DNA from: Paenibacillus tundrae
GTDB taxonomy: Bacteria; Bacillota; Bacilli; Paenibacillales; Paenibacillaceae
Direction of reading: 5' to 3'
DNA length: 64,000 nt
Assembly: GCF_036884255.1 (NCBI RefSeq)
Contig: NZ_CP145605.1
Location: forward strand, 620,001-684,000
Shown: piece by piece, positions 27,664-41,673 of the stretch
How positions within the stretch are numbered: the first letter of the stretch is position 1
Layout of the letters: the number at the start of each line of letters is the position of its first letter
The notes under the pieces: generated by a model
What the model saw: only the letters and a program-made list of their open reading frames with translations
Databases searched by the model: none
What the model was told of the DNA's origin: nothing
Made by a program: the position numbers and the translations under genes

Positions 27664-28863
27664 ATGGCAACTTGGTTTCTGGTCATAATCTATCTAGCCT
27701 TCATTAGTCTGGGGCTTCCGGATTCACTTCTTGGCTCTGCTTGGCCTGTTATGTGGCCGGAGATTGGCTCTTCCGTAGGGTCGGCAGGATTAATATCCAT
27801 GATTATTGCTGGAGGGACAATCGTTTCTAGTTTGGCAAGCGGCAGAATGATTCGAGCTATAGGGACAGGAAAGATCACCTTATTCAGCTGTTTGTTAACT
27901 GCGGTTTCATTGTTTGGTTTTTCGATGGCTCCTTCTATGGTTTGGTTTATGCTCTTGGCTATTCCTTTGGGTCTAGGGGCTGGAGCGGTAGATGCCGCAT
28001 TGAACCACTATGTAGCCGAGAATTACCAAGCACACCATATGAACTGGCTGCATTGCTTCTGGGGCATTGGTGCTACCATGGGGCCGATCATCATGGCCGG
28101 TTATATCGCAGGCAATAACTCATGGAGGGGCGGTTATACAGCCGTTGCGATCATCCAATTGATACTTGTCGTTGTATTACTCGTAACCTTGCCTCTATGG
28201 AAACGTGTGGCTGCAACGCGAGAATCATCACAACCAGAGCATGTGGAGACAGAGCAACAGTCGCACACGAGTCTTCCGGTGAGGGTGCTGAATATACGGG
28301 GAGTTAAGCCGTCTTTGCTAGCTTTTCTATTATATTGCGGGGTGGAAACCACCGTTGGATTATGGGGAGCCAGTTATTTGGTAGGCACGAGGAGCCTTTC
28401 AGCGGAAGTAGCTGCAACGAGCATCTCACTATATTATGCAGGTATCACATTTGGCAGGTTGATTACAGGCTTCATTACATTGAAAGTTCAAAATCGTCTG
28501 TTGATTCGGTATGGACAATGGGTAACGATAGCGGGCGGAATCATCTTATTGCTCCCACTGCCTTCTACGTTTTCTGTAGCGGGATTTGTACTGGTGGGGC
28601 TTGGCCTCGCTCCGATCTACCCAGGGCTCTTGCATGAAACGCCTACGCGATTTGGCAAAGAAAATTCAGCGAAGTTAATGGGCTACCAGATGGCCGTTGC
28701 GTACAGCGGAACGACTTTGATTCCGCCATTGTTCGGAATTCTGGCGGCGCGAACAGGTACAGGAGCTTTTCCGATCGTTGTGTTCATTTTACTTGTACTT
28801 ATGTTGCTTAGTGCAGAGACAGTGAATCGTCTGCTTCTTAAGCCGCACAAGTTGGGGAGGTGA
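27664..28863 (+). CDS. MFS transporter (sugar-type)
   Basis: 399 residues with about 12 hydrophobic segments. The ATG at 27664 has AGAGGGGA upstream; the frame is open further upstream but with no start site of quality. Segment 1 reads LVIIYLAFISLGLPDSLLGSAWP, typical of FucP/YfkF-like sugar MFS proteins. A short cytoplasmic loop rich in Glu and Gln lies between the two six-helix halves. Next to a ROK regulator, a carbohydrate substrate is likely but unproven. The small gene at 28870 follows after 6 nt. Confidence 0.85.
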   Translation: MATWFLVIIYLAFISLGLPDSLLGSAWPVMWPEIGSSVGSAGLISMIIAGGTIVSSLASGRMIRAIGTGKITLFSCLLTAVSLFGFSMAPSMVWFMLLAIPLGLGAGAVDAALNHYVAENYQAHHMNWLHCFWGIGATMGPIIMAGYIAGNNSWRGGYTAVAIIQLILVVVLLVTLPLWKRVAATRESSQPEHVETEQQSHTSLPVRVLNIRGVKPSLLAFLLYCGVETTVGLWGASYLVGTRSLSAEVAATSISLYYAGITFGRLITGFITLKVQNRLLIRYGQWVTIAGGIILLLPLPSTFSVAGFVLVGLGLAPIYPGLLHETPTRFGKENSAKLMGYQMAVAYSGTTLIPPLFGILAARTGTGAFPIVVFILLVLMLLSAETVNRLLLKPHKLGR

Positions 28864-28869
28864 GCAGAT

Positions 28870-28986
28870 ATGGTATACATTATTTTAGCGGCAATCATTT
28901 GGGTGGGTGCCTATGCGAGCTTGTCTATTTCGAAAGAACCTATTGAAGTGAAGCCGGTTCGGTCAATGGATGACTTGTTTGAGTAA
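28870..28986 (+). CDS. 38-residue single-pass membrane protein
   Basis: MVYIILAAIIWVGAYASLS begins a 38-residue protein with one N-terminal helix and an acidic, probably cytoplasmic tail ending MDDLFE. GGAGGTGA lies about 6 nt before the ATG and overlaps the end of the MFS gene, so it is translated from the same mRNA. It is shorter than usual annotation cut-offs. It could be a small accessory subunit of the transporter; that is inferred only from coupling. Confidence 0.65.
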   Translation: MVYIILAAIIWVGAYASLSISKEPIEVKPVRSMDDLFE

Positions 28987-29080
28987 AGGAGCAAAAGTGC
29001 TAAAATAAGTTTTACAAGTTGGAAGATATGGTACTGCTGTTTCTTCTTGTTTGGTGAAGAACTGAGGTGGGAACAAGCGG

Positions 29081-30091
29081 ATGATGAAAAAAGCGAATGC
29101 AAAATTGATGAAACACATCAATCTAAATAATGTACGTGAAGTAATGCAACAGATTGAAACGGCGACCAAGCCGCAGCTGGCTTCATTAACGAAGCTTAGT
29201 GTGGTGACGATTAACGCTTTGGTGAAGGAACTATGTAATCGTGGAGAGTTATTTGAAGATAAAGTAGTTCCATCGAATGGCGGCAGACCGGCGCAAGCGT
29301 ATCGATACAATTATAATTACAGACTTGCACTTGTGTTATATATCCGAGAAATGAAAGGTGAAGAACTAATCTCAGCAACCGTGATTAACTTGGAAAATGA
29401 AGTGCTGTCTAAGGAAGAGTGCATTCTTCCTGTCTTGGATAAACAACACATTCTTCAATTGATTAAACAATGCGTTACGTCATACCCTTCTATTCACCGG
29501 ATCGGCATAGGTATTCCAGGGCAAGCAGTCGATGGCGATATTACGGTGAGTAGTCATGATGAACTTATTAATTCACGTTTGATTCAAGATATTCAGAGTG
29601 AATTCGGTCTGAAAGTTCTTGTCGAGAACGACGTTAACGCTGCGATCAGCGGGTACTGCATTCAGCATGAGGAGATGAAAGAGCAGTGTGTGACCGGAAT
29701 CTACTTCCCTAATCGGTATCCACCTGGCCTTGGAATTATGTTGAATGGACAGATCATGCAAGGAAAGAATGGAATGTCTGGTGAAATCAAGTATCTGCCT
29801 TCTGCGCCGAATTGGAAGGCTAAGATGAACGATGACGAGTTTCTCCTGCAAGTTTGCCAGATCATCCAAACGATTAATGCTATTGTAGCTCCACATCAGA
29901 CTGTTATTTATCAGGAGAGAGTGGAGATAGAGCAACTGGAGGCTGCATGGAAGCAGTATCAGATGGAACATCCAATGCCTACGTTTCCTGAAGTTGTGTA
30001 CCAAGGGACATTTCAAAAAGATTTTGATGCAGGACTAAGATGGATGATTCTTCAAGAGTTAAGGGAGACGATCCTTGAGGAATCGATATAA
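29081..30091 (+). CDS. ROK-family transcriptional regulator (NagC/XylR type)
   Basis: 336 residues. An N-terminal winged helix (about 18-75, with TKLSVVTINALVKELCNRGEL) is followed by a degenerate ROK sugar-kinase-like domain (GIGIPGQAVDGDI, VENDVNAAISGY, NGMSGEIKYLPS). The cysteine-rich zinc motif of classical ROK proteins is not evident. It probably represses the MFS gene ahead of it in response to a sugar. The ATG at 29081 has TGAGGTGGG upstream; a second ATG follows at once. Confidence 0.85.
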   Translation: MMKKANAKLMKHINLNNVREVMQQIETATKPQLASLTKLSVVTINALVKELCNRGELFEDKVVPSNGGRPAQAYRYNYNYRLALVLYIREMKGEELISATVINLENEVLSKEECILPVLDKQHILQLIKQCVTSYPSIHRIGIGIPGQAVDGDITVSSHDELINSRLIQDIQSEFGLKVLVENDVNAAISGYCIQHEEMKEQCVTGIYFPNRYPPGLGIMLNGQIMQGKNGMSGEIKYLPSAPNWKAKMNDDEFLLQVCQIIQTINAIVAPHQTVIYQERVEIEQLEAAWKQYQMEHPMPTFPEVVYQGTFQKDFDAGLRWMILQELRETILEESI

Positions 30092-30116
30092 TCCACAGAA
30101 GATGTTCTGTGGATTT
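30090..30116 (+). terminator. Terminator after ROK regulator
   Basis: AATCCACAGAA / TTCTGTGGATT perfect 11-bp stem with a GATG loop; the U-tract is short. The rest of the gap to 30363 shows only a weak TTGACA (30166) / TATGAT (30191) pair. Confidence 0.6.
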
Positions 30117-30363
30117 ACGTCCTTTGTGCGGGCGATGAGTTAACTTTTTATAGTCATAGCAGTCATTGACATGAAACCAGTTACAGGAATTATGATGACC
30201 TCGTAGCTGAGAAGATGCTAGTCCGACCACTTAGTAAACACACATTACGAAGAATCTGTTTTTACAGGAAAGTGACTCGAATTCATTATCACGGCTGGTA
30301 TTTAGTGCTGCAATGAAATAGTAACCTTATGACTAACATCAATACGCTGTGGAGGTTAGGAGT

Positions 30364-31005
30364 ATGACAGAAGAAGAACGGATCAGGAAGGGAATTCTTT
30401 TTAGTCCAGGTAATCCAGAATTGAAGGAAATCAAACGCCGTTCACACAACCTAAGTCAACAATATAGCCTGACGTATGAGGATCAGAGTGAAGAACGGGA
30501 ATTGATTTTGCAACAGTTGTTAGGAGCTAAGGGGGAAGGGGGATTCATCCAAGGTCCAATCTTCTTTCATTATGGGGTACACACTCGTATTGGGGATCAC
30601 TTCTTCGGGAATTACAATCTGACAGTACAGGATGATGCACAAGTGACGATAGGTGACTATGTCAGCTTTGGACCTAATGTGACCATTGTGACTCCCGTTC
30701 ATCCCTTTATTGCGTCTGAGCGCAGACAGATGTTGGATCAAAATGGAGATATCAAATCGTTATGTTACGCCAAACCCGTCACAATTGGTGATGATGTATG
30801 GATCTCTGCCAATGTTACAGTATGTGGCGGCGTTACGATTGGAAGCGGAAGTGTGATTGGCGCGGGGAGTGTGGTTACGCGTGATATTCCGGCAAACTCA
30901 TTAGCTGCTGGTGTTCCATGTAAAGTCATACGTCCAATCACAGAAGCGGACAGCATGCGATACAAACCGGAGATTATGGCCGATTGTAAAGTGTTAGAAC
31001 CTTAA
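30364..31005 (+). CDS. maa: Maltose/galactoside O-acetyltransferase (left-handed beta-helix)
   Basis: 213 residues. The N-terminal Mac domain (MTEEERIRKGILFSPGNPELKEIKRRSHN) is followed by hexapeptide repeats (ITIGDDVWISANVTVCGGVTIGSGSVIGAGS). The catalytic His is in VTPVHPFIASERR. It acetylates sugars with acetyl-CoA in the cytoplasm. GGAGG (30351-30355) lies 8 nt before the ATG at 30364; an in-frame GTG at 30349 precedes that box and is unlikely. Monocistronic. Confidence 0.9.
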   Translation: MTEEERIRKGILFSPGNPELKEIKRRSHNLSQQYSLTYEDQSEERELILQQLLGAKGEGGFIQGPIFFHYGVHTRIGDHFFGNYNLTVQDDAQVTIGDYVSFGPNVTIVTPVHPFIASERRQMLDQNGDIKSLCYAKPVTIGDDVWISANVTVCGGVTIGSGSVIGAGSVVTRDIPANSLAAGVPCKVIRPITEADSMRYKPEIMADCKVLEP

Positions 31006-31186
31006 CCGTTTTGTAAGGTGAAACTAATTGAGGAAAGCGCGGCATATATGTCTTGACGTTATTCGCATGAGTTAAATCCATTGGGATGCAATGCGAGGCA
31101 TTGATCAACATAATCTTGGTGGAGTCATATGATTGTAAAATAAGTTCCTATGTATTCGAGTAAATCGAATAATATAGTAAGGCATA

Positions 31187-31235
31187 AATTAAGCCCAGCC
31201 AACCGCTCATCACGGTTAGTCTGGGCTTAATTATT
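31187..31235. terminator. Bidirectional-type terminator; surrounding gap 31006-31484 otherwise empty
   Basis: AATTAAGCCCAG / CTGGGCTTAATT 12-bp stem with an inner ACCG / CGGT extension. It is A-rich on the left and T-rich on the right, so it can serve both strands. A small inverted repeat ATTCGA / TCGAAT lies at about 31155-31170. No gene is recognisable in the rest of this gap. Confidence 0.75.
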
Positions 31236-31484
31236 TCGTTGCGTTATTACAAATGGATGCATACACTCGTATTGGAGCCGCCCTATCATATGGAACCGCC
31301 AAATTGCTTATTTACCGAATATGCCAGGTGACGAGACGGAGTAGAGAAGCGAGACCGGGAGTTCAAAGATAATCCAACACCGTTGTTATCTCAGCAGGAG
31401 TTACCGAGATTCAGGTCGTAGGTCTCTAACGTTCCATCAATCAATATACTGGATGATTATCAAGTCAGTTAGTCGATCAATTGT

Positions 31485-32084
31485 TTACTGTGATACGCGT
31501 CCTTTTCTAAAGCGTTTAATAAGAACATAAAGTCCAAAACCAATAATAAAGATTGCCGCTGCCGGTAGGATATAAGGTTTGATAATTTCATCCACATGCT
31601 CCCACTGAGCGCCCAGCTTAAAGCCTAGATATACATAAAGCGATGTAATGGGCAGCATAGCTAAGAAGGTATACAGACTGAATTTGAAAACATTCATTTT
31701 GGTAACACCGCAAGGGATAGATATCAAAGTTCTTACCCCTGGCACGAAGCGCCCATAGAAGGCCACCCCACTGCCGTATTTCTCAAAGAAACGATCTGAA
31801 GCTTCTAAATGATGTGTGCGAATGAGAAAATACTTACCGTATTTCTCAACGAGGGGTCTTCCGCCAAACCGACCAAGCGCATACAGCGTTAGTGGACCAA
31901 ATGTACCTCCAACCGTACCAGCTATAATCGTAAGAATAAGATTCATGTCCCCAAGGTAAACCCAGTAACCTGCAAGCGGGAGAACGAGTTCGGCAGGCAC
32001 AAATTCAAATGATAAAGCAATGACCACACCTGCATACGACAAGTCTTTGAAAAAAAGGATAAATTCTGTGATCCATTGAGTCAC
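31485..32084 (-). CDS. DedA-family membrane protein
   Basis: 199 residues with four to five hydrophobic segments. The DedA core is clear: FVPAELVLPLAGYW, a GTVGGTFGPLTLYALGRFGGRPL stretch and the conserved FYGRFVPGVRTLISIPCGVTKM. DedA proteins are linked to recycling of undecaprenyl phosphate or other lipid carriers across the membrane. GTG start at 32084 with GGAGGG 6 nt upstream. Monocistronic. Confidence 0.9.
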   Translation of the reverse strand: MTQWITEFILFFKDLSYAGVVIALSFEFVPAELVLPLAGYWVYLGDMNLILTIIAGTVGGTFGPLTLYALGRFGGRPLVEKYGKYFLIRTHHLEASDRFFEKYGSGVAFYGRFVPGVRTLISIPCGVTKMNVFKFSLYTFLAMLPITSLYVYLGFKLGAQWEHVDEIIKPYILPAAAIFIIGFGLYVLIKRFRKGRVSQ

Positions 32085-32509
32085 GCTACGCCCTCCAAGA
32101 GTCTATCTTATTTTTTGGGACTACATTTTTATCTATATATGATATTGAAAATACTCACTTCTGCTATAAAGGTAACAATAGCGATAGTAGCTTGTCAAAA
32201 CTCACATCATTTATATGAAGATAGTTACATTAATAGAAGAGACGATGAAATAACCATCGTGATAATCTATTGTATAGAAGTATGAATATAAGGTAGGGTG
32301 ATATGACGGAGATTGGTGTTCTGCATAGCGTTCTCTATGGCTTTCTGCAATCAACAGGATTGAACGTTTAGGTATTTGAGTTGAATTAAAGGTTTATATA
32401 CGGTTGATATAGTAGATATCAGGTTTAATGAGGATGTATTTATAATAGAAGAAAGGATATAATAATGGATGTAATCTAGGTATATAATTAAATGATTTGA
32501 AATTAACTC

Positions 32510-32713
32510 TTTACAAGTGGTTGTGATTCATGATATATTCTTATTCCGGCCAAGAAAACACGAGAAACACGGTGCGCCAAGCAAACATAATGAGCTTCGA
32601 AAGAAACTTAAAAAAAGAGCTTGCAAAGTTGGTTCGGACGTGATAATATATAAGAGTTGCTGAAGCGAACAACTTCGGTAGCAAACGAAAAGTTTGATCT
32701 TTGAAAACTGAAC
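32510..32713 (+). promoter_or_regulatory. rRNA promoters and boxA leader; region 32085-32850
   Basis: Two sigma-A promoters precede the rRNA: P1 TTTACA (32510) / TATATT (32534), spacer 18; and P2 TTGCAA (32621) / TAATAT (32644), spacer 17. At about 32697-32711 a GATCTTTGAAAACTG segment matches the Bacillus boxA antitermination element. Further upstream the region is AT-rich; its only hint of coding is a 22-codon frame at about 32303-32371, which I do not call. Confidence 0.7.
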
Positions 32714-32850
32714 AACGAGTGAGTAACGATCTTGCTTGCAAGATCGACGCTGAGAAATCGTACACGTCTTCGGACTGGATGGTTTCGAAGCACAATTGAG
32801 ATTTTTAATCTCGTCAGATTCAAAATGAGCTAATCGCTCTTTTCAATACT

Positions 32851-37632
<4,782 letters not shown>

Positions 37633-37714
37633 ATTAGCACGTTTGAATCGCAGACGTTCGTTTCGAATCTAGTTTTCAGAGAACAATACTCTGAAAGGTA
37701 AGCTAAGCTATGCG

Positions 37715-37831
37715 TTTGGTGGCGATGGCGGAGGGGTTCCACACGTACCCATCCCGAACACGACCGTTAAGCCCTCTAGCGCCGATGGTACTTGGACCGC
37801 AGGGTCCTGGGAGAGTAGGACGCCGCCAAGC
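37715..37831 (+). rRNA. rrf: 5S ribosomal RNA
   Basis: TTTGGTGGCGATGGCGGAGG at the 5' end pairs with CCGCCAAGC at the 3' end. Contains CCCATCCCGAACACG. 117 nt. Confidence 0.96.
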
Positions 37832-37834
37832 AAC

Positions 37835-37873
37835 AAAAGGCACATTCGAAATTAATCGAATGTGCCTTTTTTA
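37835..37873 (+). terminator. rRNA operon terminator
   Basis: AAAGGCACATTCGA / TCGAATGTGCCTTT stem with a 6-nt loop and a T-rich tail. Confidence 0.9.
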
Positions 37874-38171
37874 TTTAATTGTCTTTTTTATTATTTTCAC
37901 GTGTTTACTTTAATCATTAATCAAATCTATTTTATATCTGCAAACGTATACGATATATATAGCCTTTATATGCACCGAGGCTAGCATTAACAAAGTTTGA
38001 CCATTTATATCAGTTACCCTTTACTAAAAGCAATAAAAGCCACCTCCAGGCGCTATATAACACTGAGTGGCAAGAGAGATAGGTTAGATTATATTTTACT
38101 GGTTATTATTCATGGGGTTAAAGATTGTTAGCACGCTCGTAAAACTTACGTTGTGGAACCGTAAACTACCC

Positions 38172-38217
38172 AAAGAAGATCGTAAACGAATGTCGCGTTT
38201 ATGATCTTCTTTTTAGT
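38172..38217 (+). terminator. Orphan terminator; gap 37874-38369
   Basis: AAGAAGATCGTAAACG / CGCGTTTATGATCTTCTT stem with a TTTTT tail, but no gene lies before it after the 5S terminator. It may be the remnant of a lost gene or the end of a small RNA. The rest of the gap shows no coding signal. Confidence 0.6.
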
Positions 38218-38369
38218 TATTTGTGGAGAATCGATAATGTCCTCAACGTGCATGAACATAGGCAAAGTTAACTTAACCTAGTTAGAGAATGATATGAATC
38301 CCCCAATCCATTATCAAGCGGGGCAACGCGTGTTGGGGTCACACACGGTGTCTTTTACTAGTATGAGCA

Positions 38370-39398
38370 TCATGCTTCAATACCAGGAACCGCGACACCA
38401 CAAGATTGGCGCACAACAAGCTCTGGCTCCACTTTGATGCATTGGTTATCCATCTGCTTATTCATTAGGTCAAAGAGGATCATGGCGGCCAGGCGGCCGA
38501 TCTTGTCCGTATCTTGCTTAACTGTAGTCAGTGGTGGATCTGTATAGCGGCAAGCCTCGATATCGTCACACCCTGCAATGGCAATGTCTTCAGGAATACG
38601 AAGTCCTGCTTCCTTGAAGGCGCGCATGGCACCGAATGCCAGTAGATCTGTAGCTGCAAATACAGCACGAGGCAGCTCACCACGAGCCAGCATTTCTTTT
38701 GCAGCCTGATAGCCGTCCTCAGCAGCATAATCCTTGCTGTATACCATCCATTCAGGCTTGGTATCAAGACTAAACTGTTTTAGGGAGCGCTTGAAGGCAT
38801 CCTCGCGCTGCTGCATGACGAGTGAAGCACGCTGTAGACCGATGAAGCCAATGTCCCGGTACCCGTTCATATAGAAATGCTCAACGACCTTTGGCGAGAT
38901 TTTCTCGTTGTCTGACATGATGTAACAAGAGCCTTGTCCCGTTAATTCAATGTCAATACCAATGCAGGGGATGGGACTCGCATCCAGGTCGTACACACTA
39001 CTTTCCACCTCATCACCCGCAATGATGATGCAGCCGTCGACTTGAAAATATTTGGATCTAGCTAAATAATCTTCTCCCTGATCAAGGAACTTTTCGTTAG
39101 AAAAAAAGAGCAGATCATAGCCGAGCAAGCCTATTTGCTTCTTGAACGTGTTAATGACTTGCACGAAAAATGGATGACTAAAATCAACATTGAGCTTGCC
39201 AGCGAACACTACACCGACAAGATTAGATTTCTTCGTGGCCAGCGTTTTGGCAGAGGAGGAAGGCCGATACCCGTTCTCATCCATAATTTTAAGTACACGC
39301 TGACGGGTCTCTTCGCTAATATCGGAATAGTTATTAATTATTTTGGAGACTGTCGCTACAGAGACGCCGGCTATATTGGCAATCGTTTTGATATTCAT
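38370..39398 (-). CDS. LacI-family transcriptional repressor
   Basis: 342 residues from the ATG at 39398, with GGAGG 7 nt upstream; the frame is open beyond this but lacks a site. The N-terminal LacI helix-turn-helix (MNIKTIANIAGVSVATVSKIINN) is followed by the periplasmic-binding-like sensor domain (FAATDLLAFGAMRAFKEAGLRIPEDIAIAGCDD). It is divergent from the beta-glucoside operon and most likely represses it until a sugar binds. Confidence 0.93.
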   Translation of the reverse strand: MNIKTIANIAGVSVATVSKIINNYSDISEETRQRVLKIMDENGYRPSSSAKTLATKKSNLVGVVFAGKLNVDFSHPFFVQVINTFKKQIGLLGYDLLFFSNEKFLDQGEDYLARSKYFQVDGCIIIAGDEVESSVYDLDASPIPCIGIDIELTGQGSCYIMSDNEKISPKVVEHFYMNGYRDIGFIGLQRASLVMQQREDAFKRSLKQFSLDTKPEWMVYSKDYAAEDGYQAAKEMLARGELPRAVFAATDLLAFGAMRAFKEAGLRIPEDIAIAGCDDIEACRYTDPPLTTVKQDTDKIGRLAAMILFDLMNKQMDNQCIKVEPELVVRQSCGVAVPGIEA

Positions 39399-39611
39399 TA
39401 AACATCCTCCGGCTCCTAAACTGGTTTCGATAGATTGAGTTGTGTAAGTTTTCACTTTCCTGCCTGTATTTTATGCTACAATGCCAGCTGAGTCAACCGT
39501 TAGCCCTTATAAATAAAGGACAACACTCTACATATGCTTCAGATCTATGAATGCGAATGGCTATGTTATTCAGGAAAAATGATAGAACTCCACTAGAATT
39601 ATAGGTGTTTT

Positions 39612-39672
39612 ACGAAACAGCCATGTCGTTTTCAGTATTACAACAGAGTTTGTCTTCAAAAACGACTTCGTT
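39612..39672. promoter_or_regulatory. Upstream operator-like sites for LacI regulator
   Basis: Two dyads of one type: ACGAAA / TCGTT (39612-39630) and AACGA-CT-TCGTT (39661-39672). They echo the better site at 39858-39875. Spacing between the two is about 45 bp. Confidence 0.35.
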
Positions 39673-39816
39673 AGAAGGCTTAATTTTGTATGACATCGTA
39701 TGTGTTTAGATGAATTTTCGGATTTTACAACTCAATTTATCGTGGAGTGTTTAACAAAATAATCCTTATGATATAAGGGGTTTTGCTCATTTTTAGAAAA
39801 AAATAAAAATCCACTA

Positions 39817-39875
39817 TTTACAAACTTTAAAGTCGCATTCATAATGAGTGAGTAATCAACGAAACTGATTTCGTT
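39817..39875 (+). promoter_or_regulatory. Promoter and operator of the beta-glucoside operon
   Basis: TTTACA (39817-39822) and CATAAT (39840-39845) have a 17-nt spacer. Just downstream of the inferred start, AACGAAA-CTGA-TTTCGTT (39858-39875) is a perfect 7-bp dyad, well placed for repression by the adjacent LacI protein. Confidence 0.6.
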
Positions 39876-39908
39876 AACATTATCTCAAAATCATTGGGGG
39901 ACACAGAC

Positions 39909-41252
39909 ATGTTCAAAAAACTTTTAATGATGTCATTTGTAACCGTTTTAATTTTGGTTCTTGCGGCTTGTAGCAATGCAGAGGAGACGGCAGGAGGCTC
40001 GTCAACGGACGGCGGCAAGGAGAAGGTCACACTTAAGATCATTCACTGGCAGCAAGAGAATATTAACAACTACATTAAGGAGTTCAATAAGAAATTCGAA
40101 GAAAAGTATCCTGAGGTAAAGGTTGAATACACGACGGTTCCAGCCGATGCAACGTATGATCAACTGATGCAGACGCGGATGAATGCTGGTGATTCAGGGG
40201 ATGCGGATATTATCCCGTTGAAATCTAGCTTTGTTGGAGCACCACAGGACTGGTCTCCAGGAGCAGCTGATCCGATGTGGAAGCAATGGATTGATGCTGG
40301 GCTGATCGCTGATCTGTCTGACCAAGCATTTGTGAAAAATTACAATGAAATTGATGTGCAAAATGCCATGACGTACAACGATAAGGTATATGGCGTGAAC
40401 ATGGGTAAGGTTGCATTCACAGGTTTGTTCTACAACAAGGACTTGTTTGCTAAATATAACCTTCAAGTTCCAACAACGTGGACTGAGCTGCAAAATGTAA
40501 TTAAGGTGCTTAAGGATAATGGCGTAGAGCCACTTGGCTTCGCAGGAAAAGATGTATGGCCAATTAACCTTGCGGTACAAGGACTGCAAGCTTCCATTCA
40601 CGATGATCAATTGAGTTATATCCAGGGATTGTGGACAGGAGAGACTAAGCTGACCGATCCAGTACAGATCGAAGTGCTTCAGAAGTCCCAAGATCTGATG
40701 AACAGCGCAATGAACGGTTTTATGGGAATTGACTATGGTACACTGCCAACACTGTTTGCGACAGAGCGCGTTGCAATGATTGCTGATGGTACATGGGATG
40801 CAACGACGATCCAAACAGCGAATCCTAATCTGAAGTTCGGATATTTCCCTATTCCAGGTAGTGATGATGCAGCGAAAAACAAAGATTTGGCCGGTAAATA
40901 TGATATGACTTGGATGGTTGTTGAGAAATCACCGAAGAAGGAATATGCATTGAAGTGGCTTGAGATGTTGTCTGAGAAACAAAACTACACGGACTTTGTC
41001 AACGTAGCAGGCTTCCTACCGACTCAACCTGATGTTGCTCTGACCAGTGAATTCATCAAAGAAATCCAGCCTTATCTGGACAACTTTAAGCTCTCATGGG
41101 ATCAGCTCTTCATCAACCGTCAAAATGTAGGACAGTATATTGCTGAATCCAGTGTACACGCAGAGCTGTTGAAGCCAGCAGGACCACTTAACACACCTGA
41201 GGAGCTTGCAGCAAAATCCCAGGCAGACTGGGATGCGGCAGCGCCTAAATAA
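39909..41252 (+). CDS. Sugar-binding lipoprotein of ABC importer (beta-glucoside locus)
   Basis: 447 residues from the ATG at 39909 (GGGGG 8 nt upstream). Lipoprotein signal with lipobox VLAAC. Family-1 solute-binding protein of the MalE/UgpB class (LKIIHWQQENINNYIKEFNKKFEEKYPEVKV). Receptor for the permeases at 41674 and 42567. The GH1 gene in the same operon suggests cellobiose or other beta-glucosides. A family B element lies between it and the permeases. Confidence 0.9.
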   Translation: MFKKLLMMSFVTVLILVLAACSNAEETAGGSSTDGGKEKVTLKIIHWQQENINNYIKEFNKKFEEKYPEVKVEYTTVPADATYDQLMQTRMNAGDSGDADIIPLKSSFVGAPQDWSPGAADPMWKQWIDAGLIADLSDQAFVKNYNEIDVQNAMTYNDKVYGVNMGKVAFTGLFYNKDLFAKYNLQVPTTWTELQNVIKVLKDNGVEPLGFAGKDVWPINLAVQGLQASIHDDQLSYIQGLWTGETKLTDPVQIEVLQKSQDLMNSAMNGFMGIDYGTLPTLFATERVAMIADGTWDATTIQTANPNLKFGYFPIPGSDDAAKNKDLAGKYDMTWMVVEKSPKKEYALKWLEMLSEKQNYTDFVNVAGFLPTQPDVALTSEFIKEIQPYLDNFKLSWDQLFINRQNVGQYIAESSVHAELLKPAGPLNTPEELAAKSQADWDAAAPK

Positions 41253-41263
41253 AGTAAAGGAAT

Positions 41264-41534
41264 TATATAAGTTTAACTAAACTTTTTACACAAGAACGGA
41301 GAGGACAGAAATAACATGAAGAAGCGGAGCTATAAGCTTTCTGTAAGAAAGCTACTTCGAAAGGATACGCTTCGGCAGAAAGCTTTCTGAAAGAAAGCTG
41401 CATCGGAAGCATAAGCTATCACCGGATTTTCCCTTTGAAGAAGGGAATCAAAAAAAATCTGGGGATAACAGCGATCGGAAAGTTATTCTGTCATCGGAGT
41501 GGTTAGTGTAAATATTCTTTAATTGAACTTATAA
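41264..41534 (+). repeat. Family B structured repeat, copy B1
   Basis: A 271-bp element with imperfect inverted ends (TATATAAGTTTAACTAAAC... at left; ...TTTAATTGAACTTATAA at right). Inside, GACAGAAATAAC near the left pairs with GTTATTCTGTC near the right. Two AGCTTTCT-loop-AGAAAGCT hairpins and a TTCCCTT-loop-AAGGGAA hairpin lie between. It sits inside the transporter operon, in the orientation of the operon. Confidence 0.75.
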
Positions 41535-41673
41535 CGTTGAATTAGCACATCAGGTACGGTAATTGTGTCGAATGCGCCGGAATAGCGCTCAGGGTCAATA
41601 CCTTCGGGTGAGCCGGGCTGTTATCCGGCGTTATTTGAATAGATCGTATCACCAGATGAAAGGTGTGAGTCAT

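Noticed and set aside
31236..31484. Possible remnant of a coding gene between the terminator and the DedA gene
   Set aside because: Frames are short and broken and no family was recognised, so it is left as empty sequence.
32303..32371. 22-codon frame with an AGGGTGAT box upstream of the rRNA promoters
   Set aside because: Too short and without context or conservation evidence to call a gene.
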